A stretch of 64,000 nt of DNA from CAIWHR01 sp963811685 (GCA_963811685.1 CAWESK010000012.1:1-64000), one strand, 5' to 3'. Shown: positions 1 to 8,998, numbered from the stretch's first letter. Notes: generated by a model not told the origin, from the letters alone. Made by a program: numbers and translations.

Positions 1-204
1 TTCGACTTCAAGATCATCAAGATGAATCCTGCGGAGAAGAAAGTGGGACTCAGCATCCGCGCGGTGGGTGAAGAAGCCACGCGCGCCGATGTGGAGGCCT
101 ACAAGGGGCCGGCAGCAACGACAGCCTCCTCCAGCAGTTCCGGAACCGGCTCCACGATTGGCGAGTTCATGTCGTGGAAACGCGCCAGCACCGAAAATAA
201 CTAA
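1..204 (+). CDS. rpsA: 30S ribosomal protein S1, C-terminal end (partial)
   Basis: Only the last 67 codons are in the window; the reading frame is open from base 1. The residues FDFKIIKMNPAEKKVGLSIR match the end of an S1 RNA-binding repeat of ribosomal protein S1, where the strand ending in KKVGLSIR is typical. A Ser/Thr/Gly-rich linker and the tail GEFMSWKRAS follow, as is common in acidobacterial S1 proteins. S1 binds mRNA on the small ribosomal subunit and helps initiation. A strong terminator follows 25 bases after the stop. The family call rests on one partial repeat, so related S1-domain proteins cannot be fully excluded. Confidence 0.7.
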   Translation, partial: FDFKIIKMNPAEKKVGLSIRAVGEEATRADVEAYKGPAATTASSSSSGTGSTIGEFMSWKRASTENN

Positions 205-228
205 GTTTCGACACTTCGAGACGAAACA

Positions 229-255
229 GGCCGCCAGCGATGGCGGCCTTCATTT
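229..255 (+). terminator. Rho-independent terminator after rpsA
   Basis: GGCCGCC and GGCGGCC form a perfect 7-bp stem around a 6-base loop, followed by the T-rich run TTCATTTT. It lies 25 bases downstream of the rpsA stop. Read on the minus strand it also sits just past the end of the neighbouring gene, so it may serve both. Confidence 0.7.
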
Positions 256-278
256 TGCGCGATACACGGAGATGACGA

Positions 279-671
279 TTACTTACTCAGATCGATGCGC
301 AGATTGATGGTCGGAGCAAAACGGTCGTCGAATTGGCTGATGGACTTGACGTCGCTCTTCTTGCCATCTTTCTCGGCGTAAATTTCGTAGTCGGTATTGA
401 GGGCAAGCTGCGGAAAGCGATACGTGCCGTCCTGCTGCGCGAAAAAGCTCTTCACCGCCAGGGTCTTCATGTTCTTGAGATAAACCACCGCGCCGGCAAT
501 CGGCTGATCGTTCTTGTCCAGCACGCTTCCGTTCAGCATCTTGGAGGTGGGCCGAGTCTTCTTGGGAGTCGATCCGCCCGATGAGGTACTGCCCAGGGGA
601 AGGGTCAATTGCGCGGCTACGCTGCTGACGGCAAGCAGCGCCATCGCAACCAAACGCAAAGCTTTTTTCAT
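279..671 (-). CDS. Secreted carboxypeptidase-regulatory-like domain protein
   Basis: A 130-residue protein. Residues 1-20 form a clear Sec signal peptide (MKK followed by a hydrophobic stretch ending VAAQ). Residues 45-128 look like a carboxypeptidase-regulatory-like beta-sandwich: a GSVLDKNDQPIAGAVVYLKN core, a GTYRFPQL segment, then YEIYAEKDGKKS. Such transthyretin-like domains are very common in acidobacterial exported proteins and usually aid adhesion or folding; none is an enzyme alone. It lies 19 bases downstream of another protein of the same kind on the same strand, so the two are probably co-transcribed. The specific role is unknown. Confidence 0.7.
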   Translation of the reverse strand: MKKALRLVAMALLAVSSVAAQLTLPLGSTSSGGSTPKKTRPTSKMLNGSVLDKNDQPIAGAVVYLKNMKTLAVKSFFAQQDGTYRFPQLALNTDYEIYAEKDGKKSDVKSISQFDDRFAPTINLRIDLSK

Positions 672-690
672 GGGGTCTCCCGGAGACAGG

Positions 691-1126
691 TCACTTCTTG
701 GCCGGCTCCTGCTGACTTAGATGCAGACCGACGTCTTTGCGTTCGTTATCTTCAATCTGAACCGTAATCTCCGGCTTGGGCTGGCCTTTCGGGCGTCTTG
801 ATATCGGCCTGAATGATGTAGTCCATTTTCCCTGGTGGAACACGCTGCGCAAATTCACCTCTGCTGTCAGAGACCAGCTCCCATTTAGCCTTCTTGTCGA
901 TGGCACTCTTGATCTTGATTGGAATCCCTGCAACCGGACGCTCGTCGGGACCCCAGACGGTTCCGATGATCAGCGCGTAGTCCTTGGTGGCGGCGTTCTT
1001 TTGCGGGACAGGCTCTGGCGCGGGGAGAGGCGTGGCGGCGAGTGGGCCGCTAAAGAGAACCAGCAATAGCAGCGAGGAACAACCAGCGCGCGCGATCAGG
1101 CTGCGACGTTGACAGACACCGTCCGC
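691..1126 (-). CDS. Secreted carboxypeptidase-regulatory-like protein (frameshifted)
   Basis: About 144 residues if one frameshift is repaired. I chose the GTG at 1126 because GAGGAG lies four bases upstream; the longer ATG frame would overlap the preceding gene by 41 bases. A signal peptide (SLIARAGCSSLLLLVLFSG) is followed by the GTVWGPDERPVAGIPIKIKS pattern of a carboxypeptidase-regulatory-like fold. The frame breaks at a GGG run near 791-793. Removing one base joins DIKTP to KGQPKPEITVQIEDNERKDV and ends the protein at 691. The span of 436 bases also fits one inserted base. It is upstream of, and probably in an operon with, a similar protein. Function unknown. Confidence 0.55.
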
Positions 1127-1130
1127 CACG

Positions 1131-1325
1131 CTACTCCTCTTCCTCTTCTTCGGCCACCTCGTCCTCGTCATCGATCACTTCGTCCTCAACGCGGCTCAAC
1201 TCCAGTGGCTCAACCGCAACCACTTCGAAATCCGTACCGCACTCGGGACAGGAGACAACTTCGCCTTCGTCGACCTCATCTTCTTCAATGTCCAAGTCGC
1301 TTTCGCACTCCGGACAAATCACCAT
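1131..1325 (-). CDS. LysW-like acidic zinc-ribbon protein
   Basis: A 64-residue protein with two CPEC pairs (Cys4, Cys7, Cys26, Cys29), the zinc ribbon of the LysW amino-group carrier family. The start at 1325 is supported by GGAGG six bases upstream; the longer frame adds 12 residues without support. True LysW carries its substrate on the last Glu of a C-terminal EDWGE motif. That motif is absent here and the protein ends in a run of six Glu, so a carrier role in lysine or arginine synthesis is doubtful. No lys or arg genes are adjacent. The poly-Glu codons double as the ribosome-binding site of the next gene. Confidence 0.6.
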   Translation of the reverse strand: MVICPECESDLDIEEDEVDEGEVVSCPECGTDFEVVAVEPLELSRVEDEVIDDEDEVAEEEEEE

Positions 1326-1458
1326 GGCCCGCCTCCATCTTTCACTCGGAGTATGCGCCAATGAGAATCACAGCGCATCTGCTCTTTTATATTTAGAATC
1401 TCTTGCTACCAGCGTCAAGTAATAGACACACGAGAAGCGACGAAGTTTTGGAGATCCG

Positions 1459-2864
1459 ATGCCCAAATTAAGAATGATTCTTGCGGGAACCGCACCTTTG
1501 TGGTTGACGTTGTCGCCAATAGCTGCTCAAGCTGCCGGCCAGACCAATCCGATTCCGTCTCCCGCTGCCTGATCCGCAGATCATTGCCGTCCTGAAAGAT
1601 GTCTCCGCTCAACACATTCAGCAGACCATCGAAAAGCTGGTGAGCTTTCCAGACCCGGCACACGCTGTCGTCTGATGTTCCGGCTTCCAGCGGCAAGGGA
1701 ATCAATGCCGCCGCGGAGTGGATCAAAAGCCAGTTTGAGAGCTATTCCCAGGCTTGCGGCGGCTGCCTCGAAGTCAAGACGGATGAGTTCACCCAGGAGC
1801 CCGGATCGCGGATCCCGACGCCTACCAAACTGACCAATGTTTATGCGGTCCTGCGCGGTACCGATCGCAACGAATGCCTCGCGCATCGTGCTGGTAACGG
1901 GACACTACGATTCGCGCAACTCCGAGACCAACGATGCGACTGGCGCTTCGCCCGGTGCCAACGACGATGGCAGCGGCACGGCAGTGAGCCTGGAGTGCGC
2001 CCGCGTGCTCAGCCAGCACAAGTTTCCGGCGACGATCATTTTTCTCGCCGTCGCGGGCGAGGAGCAGGGACTCTACGGCAGCGCGCACTTCGCAAAGATG
2101 GCCAAGGCGCAGGGCTGGAACATAGAGGCCGTCCTGAACAATGACATTGTAGGAGGCGACCGCACTCCAGGGGACACGAAGCAGGACTGGCACACCGTAC
2201 GGGTCTTTTCCGAAGGGAATACCGGCGAACGCCAGCGAGAGCCGAACTGAAGCTGATTCGGGCCCTGGGAGGCGAGAACGATAGCGCCTCGCGTCAGCTG
2301 GCGCGCTACATCGCGGCTGCGTCGAAGCAATACATTCCGGCGAAGGAGTTTCACCCCCTGGTGGTGTTCCGCCGTGACCGCTATTTGCGGGGCGGCGACC
2401 ACACTTCGTTTAACGAACAGGGGTTCGCCGCCGTCCGCTTCACCGAATACCGCGAGAATTACGATCACCAGCACCAGAACGTCCGCACTGAAAATGGCAT
2501 CGAATACGGGGACCTGCCGAAGTTTGTGGATTATCCCTACGTGGCCAACGTGGCCCGCGTGAATGCGGCCACTCTGGCCTCACTGGCATCGGCGCCGGCG
2601 CCCCCGGCGAAAGTGCGGGTGTTGACGAAAGCCCTGCAAAACGATTCCACTCTAGTGTGGGAGGCGTCCCCCGGCGGCCTGGCCACCGGCTATCTGGTTT
2701 TGTGGCGGGACACCGGCGCTCCCGACTGGGAGCACGCGCAGGCATTCGGCAACGTCACTCAGGCCACGCTGCCGGTATCGAAAGACAACGTCGTCTTTGC
2801 GGTACAGGCGACGGACGCCAAAGGCCATCGCAGCCTTCCTGTAGTCCCTGCGCCGGAGCGCTGA
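1459..2864 (+). CDS. M28 family metallopeptidase with C-terminal FN3-like domain (several frameshifts)
   Basis: Starts MPKLRMILAG with a signal peptide after a GGAG box. Segments in different frames join into one M28 aminopeptidase-like protein: TIEKLVSFQTRHT (prodomain), VTGHYDSRNS and GANDDGSGTA (zinc ligands His and Asp), AGEEQGLYGSAHFA (catalytic/ligand Glu), VLNNDIVGG (Asp), and ARYIAAASKQYIP. The last 90 residues (KVRVLTKALQNDSTLVWEAS onward) resemble a fibronectin type III domain. Breaks lie near 1567, 1645, 1868 and 2218-2240, mostly one extra base. Net length modulo 3 is 2, consistent with five insertions. Expected product is about 466 residues, a secreted peptidase. Errors look technical, but a true pseudogene cannot be excluded. 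Confidence 0.65.
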
Positions 2865-2897
2865 GCGCTACGGAGCAAGTCAGAACGGAGTTTCCCG

Positions 2898-3776
2898 ATG
2901 CGACGCAGTAGAACGATGTCCCTGAGCTTTCCCGCCGTTCACACCGGCGGTGAAGCAGTTGCTGATCGCCAATGGGGCGGTGTTTTTGCTGGTGGCCGCT
3001 GCTGGGGAGCGGTCGCCTCACCTTTGACTGAGTCCTGGGTCAACGTTCACTTTGGCCTCGTACCCGCACTGGCGGTGTTTCGCGGCTGGATCTGGCAGTT
3101 TGTGACGTATGCCTTCGTCCACGCCGGCTTGCTCCACATTTTGTTCAACCTGCTGGCGCTGTGGATGTTTGGCGCGCAACTGGAAATGGATTGGGGCTAC
3201 AGCCTGTTCATGCAGTTCTATTTTTTCTGCGTAATCGGAGCTGCCATCACGACCGTGCTGGTTTCGTTCACCGGACTTCTGGGCACATCGCCGATGATTC
3301 CCACCGTCGGCGCCTCGGGCGGCATCTACGGCATCCTGGTGGCCTTCGGCATTCTGCATGGCGACTCGGAAATCATGTTGTTTCCGATTCCCTTCATGAT
3401 CAAGGCGCGCTACTTCGTGATCGGCCTGATCTTGCTGGCCCTTTACGGAGCGCTGTCCTCGGCCCACAGCATGGGACAATCGACCGCCTACATGGCACAT
3501 CTGGGCGGAGGGCTGTTCGGCTACCTTTTCCTGAAGTTCGTTCCGCGCCGAGGCTTTGGATTCCTGAGCTCAGAAAAATTTTACGGCCTGCGGAACTCCT
3601 ACTATCGCTGGAAGCGAAAGCGTGCGGCGCGCAAGTTCGAGGTTTACATGCGCAAGCACAACCGCAGCGACTACAAGCACGAAGACTACTTCGACGAGGA
3701 CGGTAAGATGCGCGACCCCGAGGTGCGCGACCGCCAAAAGAAGAACGGCGACGCCCGGCCGCCGTGGGTGAACTGA
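2898..3776 (+). CDS. Rhomboid family intramembrane serine protease
   Basis: The catalytic dyad is visible: Ser140 in GASGGIYG and His201 in AHLGGGLFGY, placed in successive membrane helices. WQFVTYAFVHAGLLHILFN (residues 66-84) is the conserved helix with the His/Asn oxyanion residues. Rhomboids cut membrane proteins within the bilayer. The C-terminal 70 residues are charged and probably cytosolic. Residues 12-44 read poorly in this frame, while another frame over 2930-3010 gives FPPFTPAVKQLLIANGAVFL, the normal first helix, so two compensating frameshifts are likely near 2930 and 3010-3020. GGAG seven bases upstream supports the ATG at 2898. Confidence 0.8.
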   Translation: MRRSRTMSLSFPAVHTGGEAVADRQWGGVFAGGRCWGAVASPLTESWVNVHFGLVPALAVFRGWIWQFVTYAFVHAGLLHILFNLLALWMFGAQLEMDWGYSLFMQFYFFCVIGAAITTVLVSFTGLLGTSPMIPTVGASGGIYGILVAFGILHGDSEIMLFPIPFMIKARYFVIGLILLALYGALSSAHSMGQSTAYMAHLGGGLFGYLFLKFVPRRGFGFLSSEKFYGLRNSYYRWKRKRAARKFEVYMRKHNRSDYKHEDYFDEDGKMRDPEVRDRQKKNGDARPPWVN

Positions 3777-3788
3777 GGAACGAGCTGA

Positions 3789-4088
3789 CTAGCTCTCGAA
3801 CAGAGTCTCCAGGTCCTCATACACCGTAGGTATGACGCAGAGATCAGGAAGGCGCTGCCAGTAGCGGTGCACGTCTGGATCGATCTGGGCCTCGCCACGA
3901 TGTTCCACCGACGTCCAGCGTCGCAGGTGAAAGAAGCGGTCAGGACGCGCGCCATCACGGTAGAGCAGGTCACTGGAATAGCCCTTGGCATGCATCATGG
4001 CGTAAAACTCACGGAGCATGCTTAGCAGCTCTTCCTCTTTACCCGGCAGTGCCTCCAGAATTGCCACCGACACCACTTCTTCGGTCAT
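3789..4088 (-). CDS. Antibiotic biosynthesis monooxygenase (ABM)-like protein
   Basis: A 99-residue protein with the ferredoxin-like dimeric alpha/beta-barrel pattern: a first strand VVSVAILEALPGKEEELLSM, then RPDRFFHLRRWTSVE as the central strands. Members include small heme-degrading or quinol monooxygenases, but many have no known activity and no residue here settles it. It lies 45 bases downstream of pyruvate kinase on the same strand and may be co-transcribed. Function is inferred from fold only. Confidence 0.5.
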   Translation of the reverse strand: MTEEVVSVAILEALPGKEEELLSMLREFYAMMHAKGYSSDLLYRDGARPDRFFHLRRWTSVEHRGEAQIDPDVHRYWQRLPDLCVIPTVYEDLETLFES

Positions 4089-4133
4089 GTTTTCGCCTCT
4101 CAGCCTCGTATAAGATCCAAACCCACAAGGTCA

Positions 4134-5600
4134 CTACCAGCCAGCCTGTTTCGTTGGCTCTGCCTCGTCCCTGACCTGGATCAATCGCATGAAGTTTGTC
4201 GCGCCTGTGGTGTTTTGCGTGCCTGCCACAAGACCGAAAACGTCGCCGGGCGACAACACATTCAGCCGCATCAGCTCCTCTTCGGCAAACTCGGCCATGC
4301 GCTCGACCGACAGCTTCGGCGGACACATCAGGGGTGTCGTTCCCCACAGCGCATTCATGCGGTTGCGCACGGTCTCAGACGACGAGAATGCGTAGATGTC
4401 TGCCGCGGGACGATACTTCGACAACGTGCGCGCGGTGGTTGCAGTTTCGGTGAATACAGCGATGGCGCGAACTTTCAGGTCACGCGCAGCATGTGCCATC
4501 GACTCGCAAATGGTCTCTGCCACCGAGAGCTGGCGGGCTTCACCGTGCTCCGGCGTTAGCGGATGAGCCTGGTGGGCCTCGGTTTCGGCTACGATGCGCG
4601 CCATCATCTGCACCGCTTCGCGAGGGTATTTGCCGCTGGCCGTTTCGCCCGACAACATGACGGCGTCGGTGCCGTCGAACACGGCATTCGCTACGTCACT
4701 GGCCTCGGCGCGGGTGGGGCGGGGGCTCTCGGTCATCGACTCCAGCATCTGCGTCGCTGTGATCACCGGCCGGCGGAAATCAAGCGCACGGCGGATCACG
4801 TATTTCTGGATAAGCGGAACTTTCTCAGGAGCGACTTCCACGCCAAGATCACCGCGTGCCACCATCACGCCCACAGCGGCCTCGAGAATCCCGTCGAGGT
4901 TCTCGATGGCCTGCGGCTTTTCCAGCTTGGCGATCAATCCCACGTCGCTGCGGTAAGCGGCGATGGCATTCTTCGCCCGGACCACATCGTTCACGGTGCG
5001 CACGAAGGAAATGGCAACCAGATCGACGCCCTGCTTCAGCCCAAACTCGAGGTCGCGCAGATCTTTCTCCGTCAGCGACGGAATGCTGACGTTGGTGCCA
5101 GGAAGGTTGATGCCCTGGTTCTCGCCCAATATGCCGCCGTTCAGCACCTCGCAGACCACTTCGCCATCCACCACTTGTTGCACGACCAGCTCGATGCGGC
5201 CATCCGACAGCAGAATGCGCTCACCGGGCTTCACATCGCCAGCCAGGTTTTGATACGTGGTGGAGATGACTTCGGTCGTACCCTCCACGTCTTTCGGCGT
5301 GATAGTAACCTTCTGCCCTTTCGTAAGCGCCACGGGGGCGTTGGACTTCAGGCGGCCAGTACGGATCTTGGGGCCTTGCAAGTCCTGCAGGATGCAGATG
5401 CTGCGGTTCAGCTGGTGGGCCACCTTGCGCAGCCGCTCGATTACCACCGCGTGCTGCTCATGGGTTCCGTGAGAAAAGTTCAACCGGGCCACATCCATGC
5501 CCAGCAGCATGAGATCGCGAATCGCTTCCTCGGAGTTGCTCGCGGGTCCGATGGTACAGACGATCTTGGCACGACGGCGTGGCAGGCTCGGGCTGTGCAA
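4134..5600 (-). CDS. pyk: Pyruvate kinase
   Basis: Converts phosphoenolpyruvate and ADP to pyruvate and ATP, the last step of glycolysis, in the cytosol. The 488-residue length is usual. RRAKIVCTIGPAS opens the barrel, LNFSHG and LQDLQGPKIRTG carry nucleotide and metal contacts, and IAKLEKPQAIENL holds the signature Lys and Glu. VARGDLGVEV and TQMLESM complete the active site, and DAVMLSGETASGKYP is also family-typical. Residues from about 360 form the C-terminal alpha/beta domain. The start codon is TTG, with AGGA four bases upstream. It is followed by an ABM-like gene and preceded by yihY on the same strand. Confidence 0.95.
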   Translation of the reverse strand: MHSPSLPRRRAKIVCTIGPASNSEEAIRDLMLLGMDVARLNFSHGTHEQHAVVIERLRKVAHQLNRSICILQDLQGPKIRTGRLKSNAPVALTKGQKVTITPKDVEGTTEVISTTYQNLAGDVKPGERILLSDGRIELVVQQVVDGEVVCEVLNGGILGENQGINLPGTNVSIPSLTEKDLRDLEFGLKQGVDLVAISFVRTVNDVVRAKNAIAAYRSDVGLIAKLEKPQAIENLDGILEAAVGVMVARGDLGVEVAPEKVPLIQKYVIRRALDFRRPVITATQMLESMTESPRPTRAEASDVANAVFDGTDAVMLSGETASGKYPREAVQMMARIVAETEAHQAHPLTPEHGEARQLSVAETICESMAHAARDLKVRAIAVFTETATTARTLSKYRPAADIYAFSSSETVRNRMNALWGTTPLMCPPKLSVERMAEFAEEELMRLNVLSPGDVFGLVAGTQNTTGATNFMRLIQVRDEAEPTKQAGW

Positions 5601-5658
5601 GGGGTCCTCGCAAGGCTCGAACGACCTCTGGCTTTGTGCTCAGCGTGTCTCGCATGGC

Positions 5659-6539
5659 TTACACCGCTGTTACGCGCTTCCGTTCCGACTCGAGGTCGGA
5701 GTGCGCGCCAAACAGAAAGCGAGGATAACGCAGGGCATTGAACTCAGCGCCGATGAGCACCACCATCGACACCAGGTACAGCCAGATCAGCAGTGCGATC
5801 ACAGTTCCCACCGAGCCATAAATGACGTCGAAATTTGCGATAGCGCCGCAGGTAGTAACCAAACGTCACGGTCGCTATGACCCAAAGTACGGTCGCCACC
5901 ACCGACCCGGGCAGCACCCGGTGCCACGGCTGTGTCCTGGGAACGCCATGATGATAAACCAGCCCGATCACCGCAATGCTGGTCAGCGTCGCAATGATCC
6001 AGCGGACCGCCGTCCAAAGACCAAGGATGTAGGGCGTCAGTTCGTGACCGACATGAAACATGGTCCAGCGCTCGATCTGATTGCCGAAAACCACCAGGAA
6101 CGAAGCGAAGGCCATGGGGACTCCCGCCATTACGACCAGGAGCAACGCGATCAACCGCTCTTTCACCAGGCCCCAGATCTTGGGCATCTGGTAAGCCTTA
6201 CGGAAACCTTCCATCCACGAGATCATGACGCCGGAGGCGGTCCACAGGGTGAAGATGGTGGTGGTCACCAGAAACTTGGTAGGGACAGGCTTGGTGCCGG
6301 TGAAATACTGCGTGACCGCCGGACTGGTGCCTTCGGGAAGAATTCGGCCCACGGCGCGAAAGATCTCGCGGAAGAACGACTTCGGTGGTGTGGGAGCGGG
6401 ACAAGAAGGACGCGAGAACCAGGATGGCCGGGAAGAACGTAAGTATCGCGGAGAACGCCGCCGCCTTCGCGACGGCGAAAGCGTCGTGCTCGAAGGCGCG
6501 CCAGAACGCAATCCGCAAGTGTTTGAAAAACCGCGACAT
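5659..6539 (-). CDS. YihY/BrkB family inner-membrane protein (two frameshifts)
   Basis: The N-terminus MSRFFKHLRIAFWRAFEHDA, then AAAFSAILTFFPAILVLAS, is the first conserved helix of YihY/BrkB proteins. The middle (FLVTTTIFTLWTASGVMIS, LIALLLVVMAGVPMAFASF) lies in a second frame. The end (ANFDVIYGSVGTVIALLIWL, VSMVVLIGAEFNAL) lies in a third. The breaks fall near 6395 and 5835. The span of 881 bases fits two inserted bases and gives 292 residues, normal for the family. About six membrane helices are expected. BrkB was once linked to RNase BN and to serum resistance, but the biochemical role is unsettled. Confidence 0.75.
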
Positions 6540-6637
6540 ACCAACTAGGCGAACTCAGGGCGCCCTTAAAGTTTACACACCCTTACAATAATGGGGCGAA
6601 TTGAATCGCCCCGGTAATCGTTGCTTAACCCACTGCT

Positions 6638-6674
6638 GAGAGAAAACGCCGCCCGTGCCATGCACGAGCGGCGT
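6638..6674 (-). terminator. Rho-independent terminator after rpoC
   Basis: On the minus strand ACGCCGC and GCGGCGT form a 7-bp stem around a 15-base loop that itself contains a GTGC/GCAC pairing. TTTCTCTC follows. It lies 15 bases past the rpoC stop, in the right orientation to end the operon. Confidence 0.75.
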
Positions 6675-6688
6675 GGTTTTGCTGCGAA

Positions 6689-7790
6689 TTACTCTGCTGC
6701 GAGTTCTTCGGCTTCGTTCTCGCCTTCGTGTCGGAGCAGTTCCAGCGCGCGCTCGGCTTCCTCGTACGCGGCCGTAACTTCCTCCTGCACCTTGGCTGCA
6801 GCCTGTTCCATCTCCTCGGAGAGCCGGACATTGCGGTAGTACTCCATGCCGGTTCCCGCGGGAATCAGACGGCCCACGATGACGTTCTCCTTGAGGCCGC
6901 GCAGGTGATCGACGGCGCCCTGGATGGAGGCCTCGGTCAGCACGCGCGTGGTCTCCTGGAAGGAGGCCGCGGAGATGAAGGAATCGGTCGAGAGCGAGGC
7001 CTTGGTGATGCCCAGCAGCAGCGGACGGCCCGTGGCCGGCTTGCCGCCGTTGGCAATCGCCTTCTCGTTCTCTTCGCGGAAGCGGAACTTGTCGATCTGC
7101 TGTTCCAGCAGGAACGACGTATCGCCCACGTCTTCCACCTTCACCCAGCGCATCATCTGGCGAACGATCACTTCGATGTGCTTGTCGCTGATGTTCACGC
7201 CCTGGAGCCGGTAGACTTCCTGGATTTCGTTCACCAGGTAGGCCTGCAGCTCCTTTTCGCCCAGCACGGCAAGAATGTCGTGCGGGTTGAGCGGACCATC
7301 CATCAGCGGCTCGCCAGCCTTAATGCGCTCGCCTTCCTGAACGTTGATGTGAACGCCACGCGGCACCTGGTATTCCTTCTCGGTACCGTTGTCGGCCACC
7401 ACGTAGATCTTGCGCTGTCCCTTGGCCACATCGCCGAACTTCACGATGCCATCGATTTCGCTGATGACAGCCGTTTCGCGCGGCTTGCGGGCTTCGAACA
7501 GTTCGACCACACGCGGCAGACCGCCCGTGATGTCCTTGGTCTTGGTGGTCTCACGCGGGATCTTGGCCAGCACTTCGCCTGGCGTGACCTCGTCGCCGTC
7601 CAGGATCATCAAGTGAGCGCGTGAGGGCATCAGGTAGCGCTTGCTGCCCTTCGCACCCTTAATGACGATCGCGGGCTGGCGCTTCTCGTCCGGCGAGTCC
7701 ATGACCACGTGACGCGACAGGCCTGTGACTTCGTCGACTTCCTCGTGCAGCGTAAGGCCTTCCTGCAAGTCCTTTGAAAAAGCAACCCTC
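6689..7790 (-). CDS. rpoC: RNA polymerase beta' subunit, C-terminal part (5' end missing)
   Basis: The last roughly 365 residues of beta' are present. EEVDEVTGLSRHVVMDSPDE, ITGGLPRVVELFEARKPRE, ALLGEKE-type DILAVLGEKELQAYLVNEIQ, QGVNISDKHIEVIVRQMM and ITKASLSTDSFISAASFQET are hallmark C-terminal rpoC segments; the last reaches the trigger-loop-side clamp region. Sequence matching rpoC stops abruptly upstream of KDLQEGLTLHEE, near 7790. At that point about 1,000 residues are missing and unrelated DNA begins. The frame drifts open to 7891 but those residues do not resemble rpoC. The phyletic flavour is acidobacterial. Confidence 0.93.
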
Positions 7791-7920
7791 CTAAGACTCG
7801 GTCTTGGCCGGCACAAAGTCATCCGCAGACATTTCGAGCCGCGTGCGGCCAGCTGTGTTACTCGAGGTGACCCGGGGCCGGCGCAAAGCAACTAGAGCCG
7901 TTCGCCGCGGGCCGGGATCG
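7785..7920. other. Probable chimeric join between two genomes
   Basis: Left of this interval lies a 5'-truncated rpoC with acidobacterial neighbours. Right of it lies a 3'-truncated permease with betaproteobacterial neighbours and higher G+C. The interval has no complete gene. On the minus strand a 26-codon open frame ending MSADDFVPAKTES at about 7793 does not match either neighbour, so the exact join point is uncertain. No transposase, integrase, tRNA or repeat is present that would explain a biological junction. Confidence 0.75.
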
Positions 7921-7998
7921 GGCAATCGCGAATAGTCGGAGCGATGCGATTGCAACTGGAATGCCGGCCCAACGGAAGGTGACGATGAAGCGCTTCAT
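7858..7998 (-). pseudogene. Opp/Dpp-type ABC permease, N-terminal fragment
   Basis: An ATG preceded by AGGGAG six bases upstream opens MKRFIVTFRWAGIPVAIASL, then LFAIARSRP. This resembles the first helix of DppB/GsiC-type permeases, which usually read VLFAIARLSGDP. Only about 30 residues look real before the frame runs to a stop at 7858. Its position directly after a peptide-binding protein on the same strand is the normal oppA-oppB order. The rest is missing because the contig switches genome here. Short fragment, so the family call is tentative. Confidence 0.35.
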
Positions 7999-8195
7999 GG
8001 GGCACTCCCTGAGTGCGGACATCTTCTTGTGGTACTGCGGAGGACGGACGGCGGCGCAAGAGTACGTCGCGTAGTCAGCGATTGCAAGGCAGCGATGGGC
8101 GCTGATTTGGTGCGCCGCGACATTACACCGGGTCGCAGAAGGCGCCGTGTTGTACAGAACACCTCGATTGTGCGGCGCCGCGGCGCCCCAGAGCA

Positions 8196-8998
8196 TCAAT
8201 GCGTCGCGGCGTTCTTTTTCGCGCGATCGATGTCCGCGTACTTCCAGCCGGCGCCGAAATCCGATGGCCAGTAGCCCTGCAGCCACGGGTAGTAGAGCAC
8301 GTTGCCGACGCCGAACGTGTGCAGGATCATCGGCATCCAAATCTGCGAAATCTCGGACATCTTGCGCGCCAGCGCAGTACGCTCGAGGCCGCCCGGCGTG
8401 CGCAGGAACTGTTCGTAGGCGGCGTCGTACTCGGGACGCTTGAACCCGGACGGATTGGTGCGAGCGTTTCCTTTCCCCGGCGCATCGTAGTCGAGCTTGG
8501 CACCCGGCTTGCGCGCGGCATCGACGACCGGCCGCGCGCCGACGATGAGATCGGTCAGCGCCGCGTCGCCGCCGGGGCGGAGGTTGGGATCGAGGCTTCT
8601 CGTGATCGAATAAACGTAGTCCCGCGCTGTCAGCTCGCGCGGCTTTCCCCGGAAGACCGGATCGTCGGCGAAGTGGATGCCTTTTTGCAGCTTGATCGTC
8701 CACGTCTTGCCGCGTCGGTGATCACGGGCATGGCTTCCGCGGTATTCGGAATGACCTTGGCCGGCACCGCGAAGTAGTCGAACTGATAGAGCGCCTCGAA
8801 GATCTGGATCGCCACGCGCGTCGACAGCAGGTCGGTCCCCTGCTGCGGGTCGAGGCTCGTGATGTCGGTCGAGGCGATGCGCAGCACCTTGTGGGGGTCG
8901 GCCGCGGCATTCGCCGTCGGCGACGCCGCGGCGAGCGCGACAGCTGCGACGCAGGCGACGGCGAAGCGGAAGGCGCATGCGCCGCGTGGCGTGTCCAT
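8196..8998 (-). CDS. Peptide ABC transporter substrate-binding protein, internally deleted
   Basis: A signal peptide (residues 1-31, ending ANAAAD) precedes KVLRIASTDITSLDPQQGTD and IFEALYQFDY, the start of an SBP_bac_5 (OppA/DppA) protein. It continues with GKTWTIKLQKGIHFADDPVF and TARDYVYSITRSLDPNLRPG. The end YDAAYEQFLRTPGGLERTAL, then WLQGYWPSDFGAGWKYADID, is the normal C-terminus. Members have 530-600 residues; here about 267 remain. After KPGAKLDYD the text jumps to SGFKRPEYD, dropping roughly 250 residues of the central domain near 8,465-8,495. There is also a frameshift near 8710. It cannot form a complete binding cleft as read. Neighbour: permease fragment downstream. Confidence 0.65.

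Noticed and set aside
1459..2864. Calling the M28 peptidase a pseudogene
   Set aside because: All catalytic motifs survive and the breaks fit single extra bases seen also in essential genes such as nadE, so error is the better explanation.
6593..6612. GGGGCGA/TCGCCCC hairpin upstream of yihY as a terminator
   Set aside because: The stem is good, but neither strand has a T run after it and the rpoC terminator is already at 6638-6674.
7793..7870. A 26-codon frame ending MSADDFVPAKTES as a real C-terminus
   Set aside because: Too short and unmatched; it lies in the ambiguous join zone and may come from either genome.
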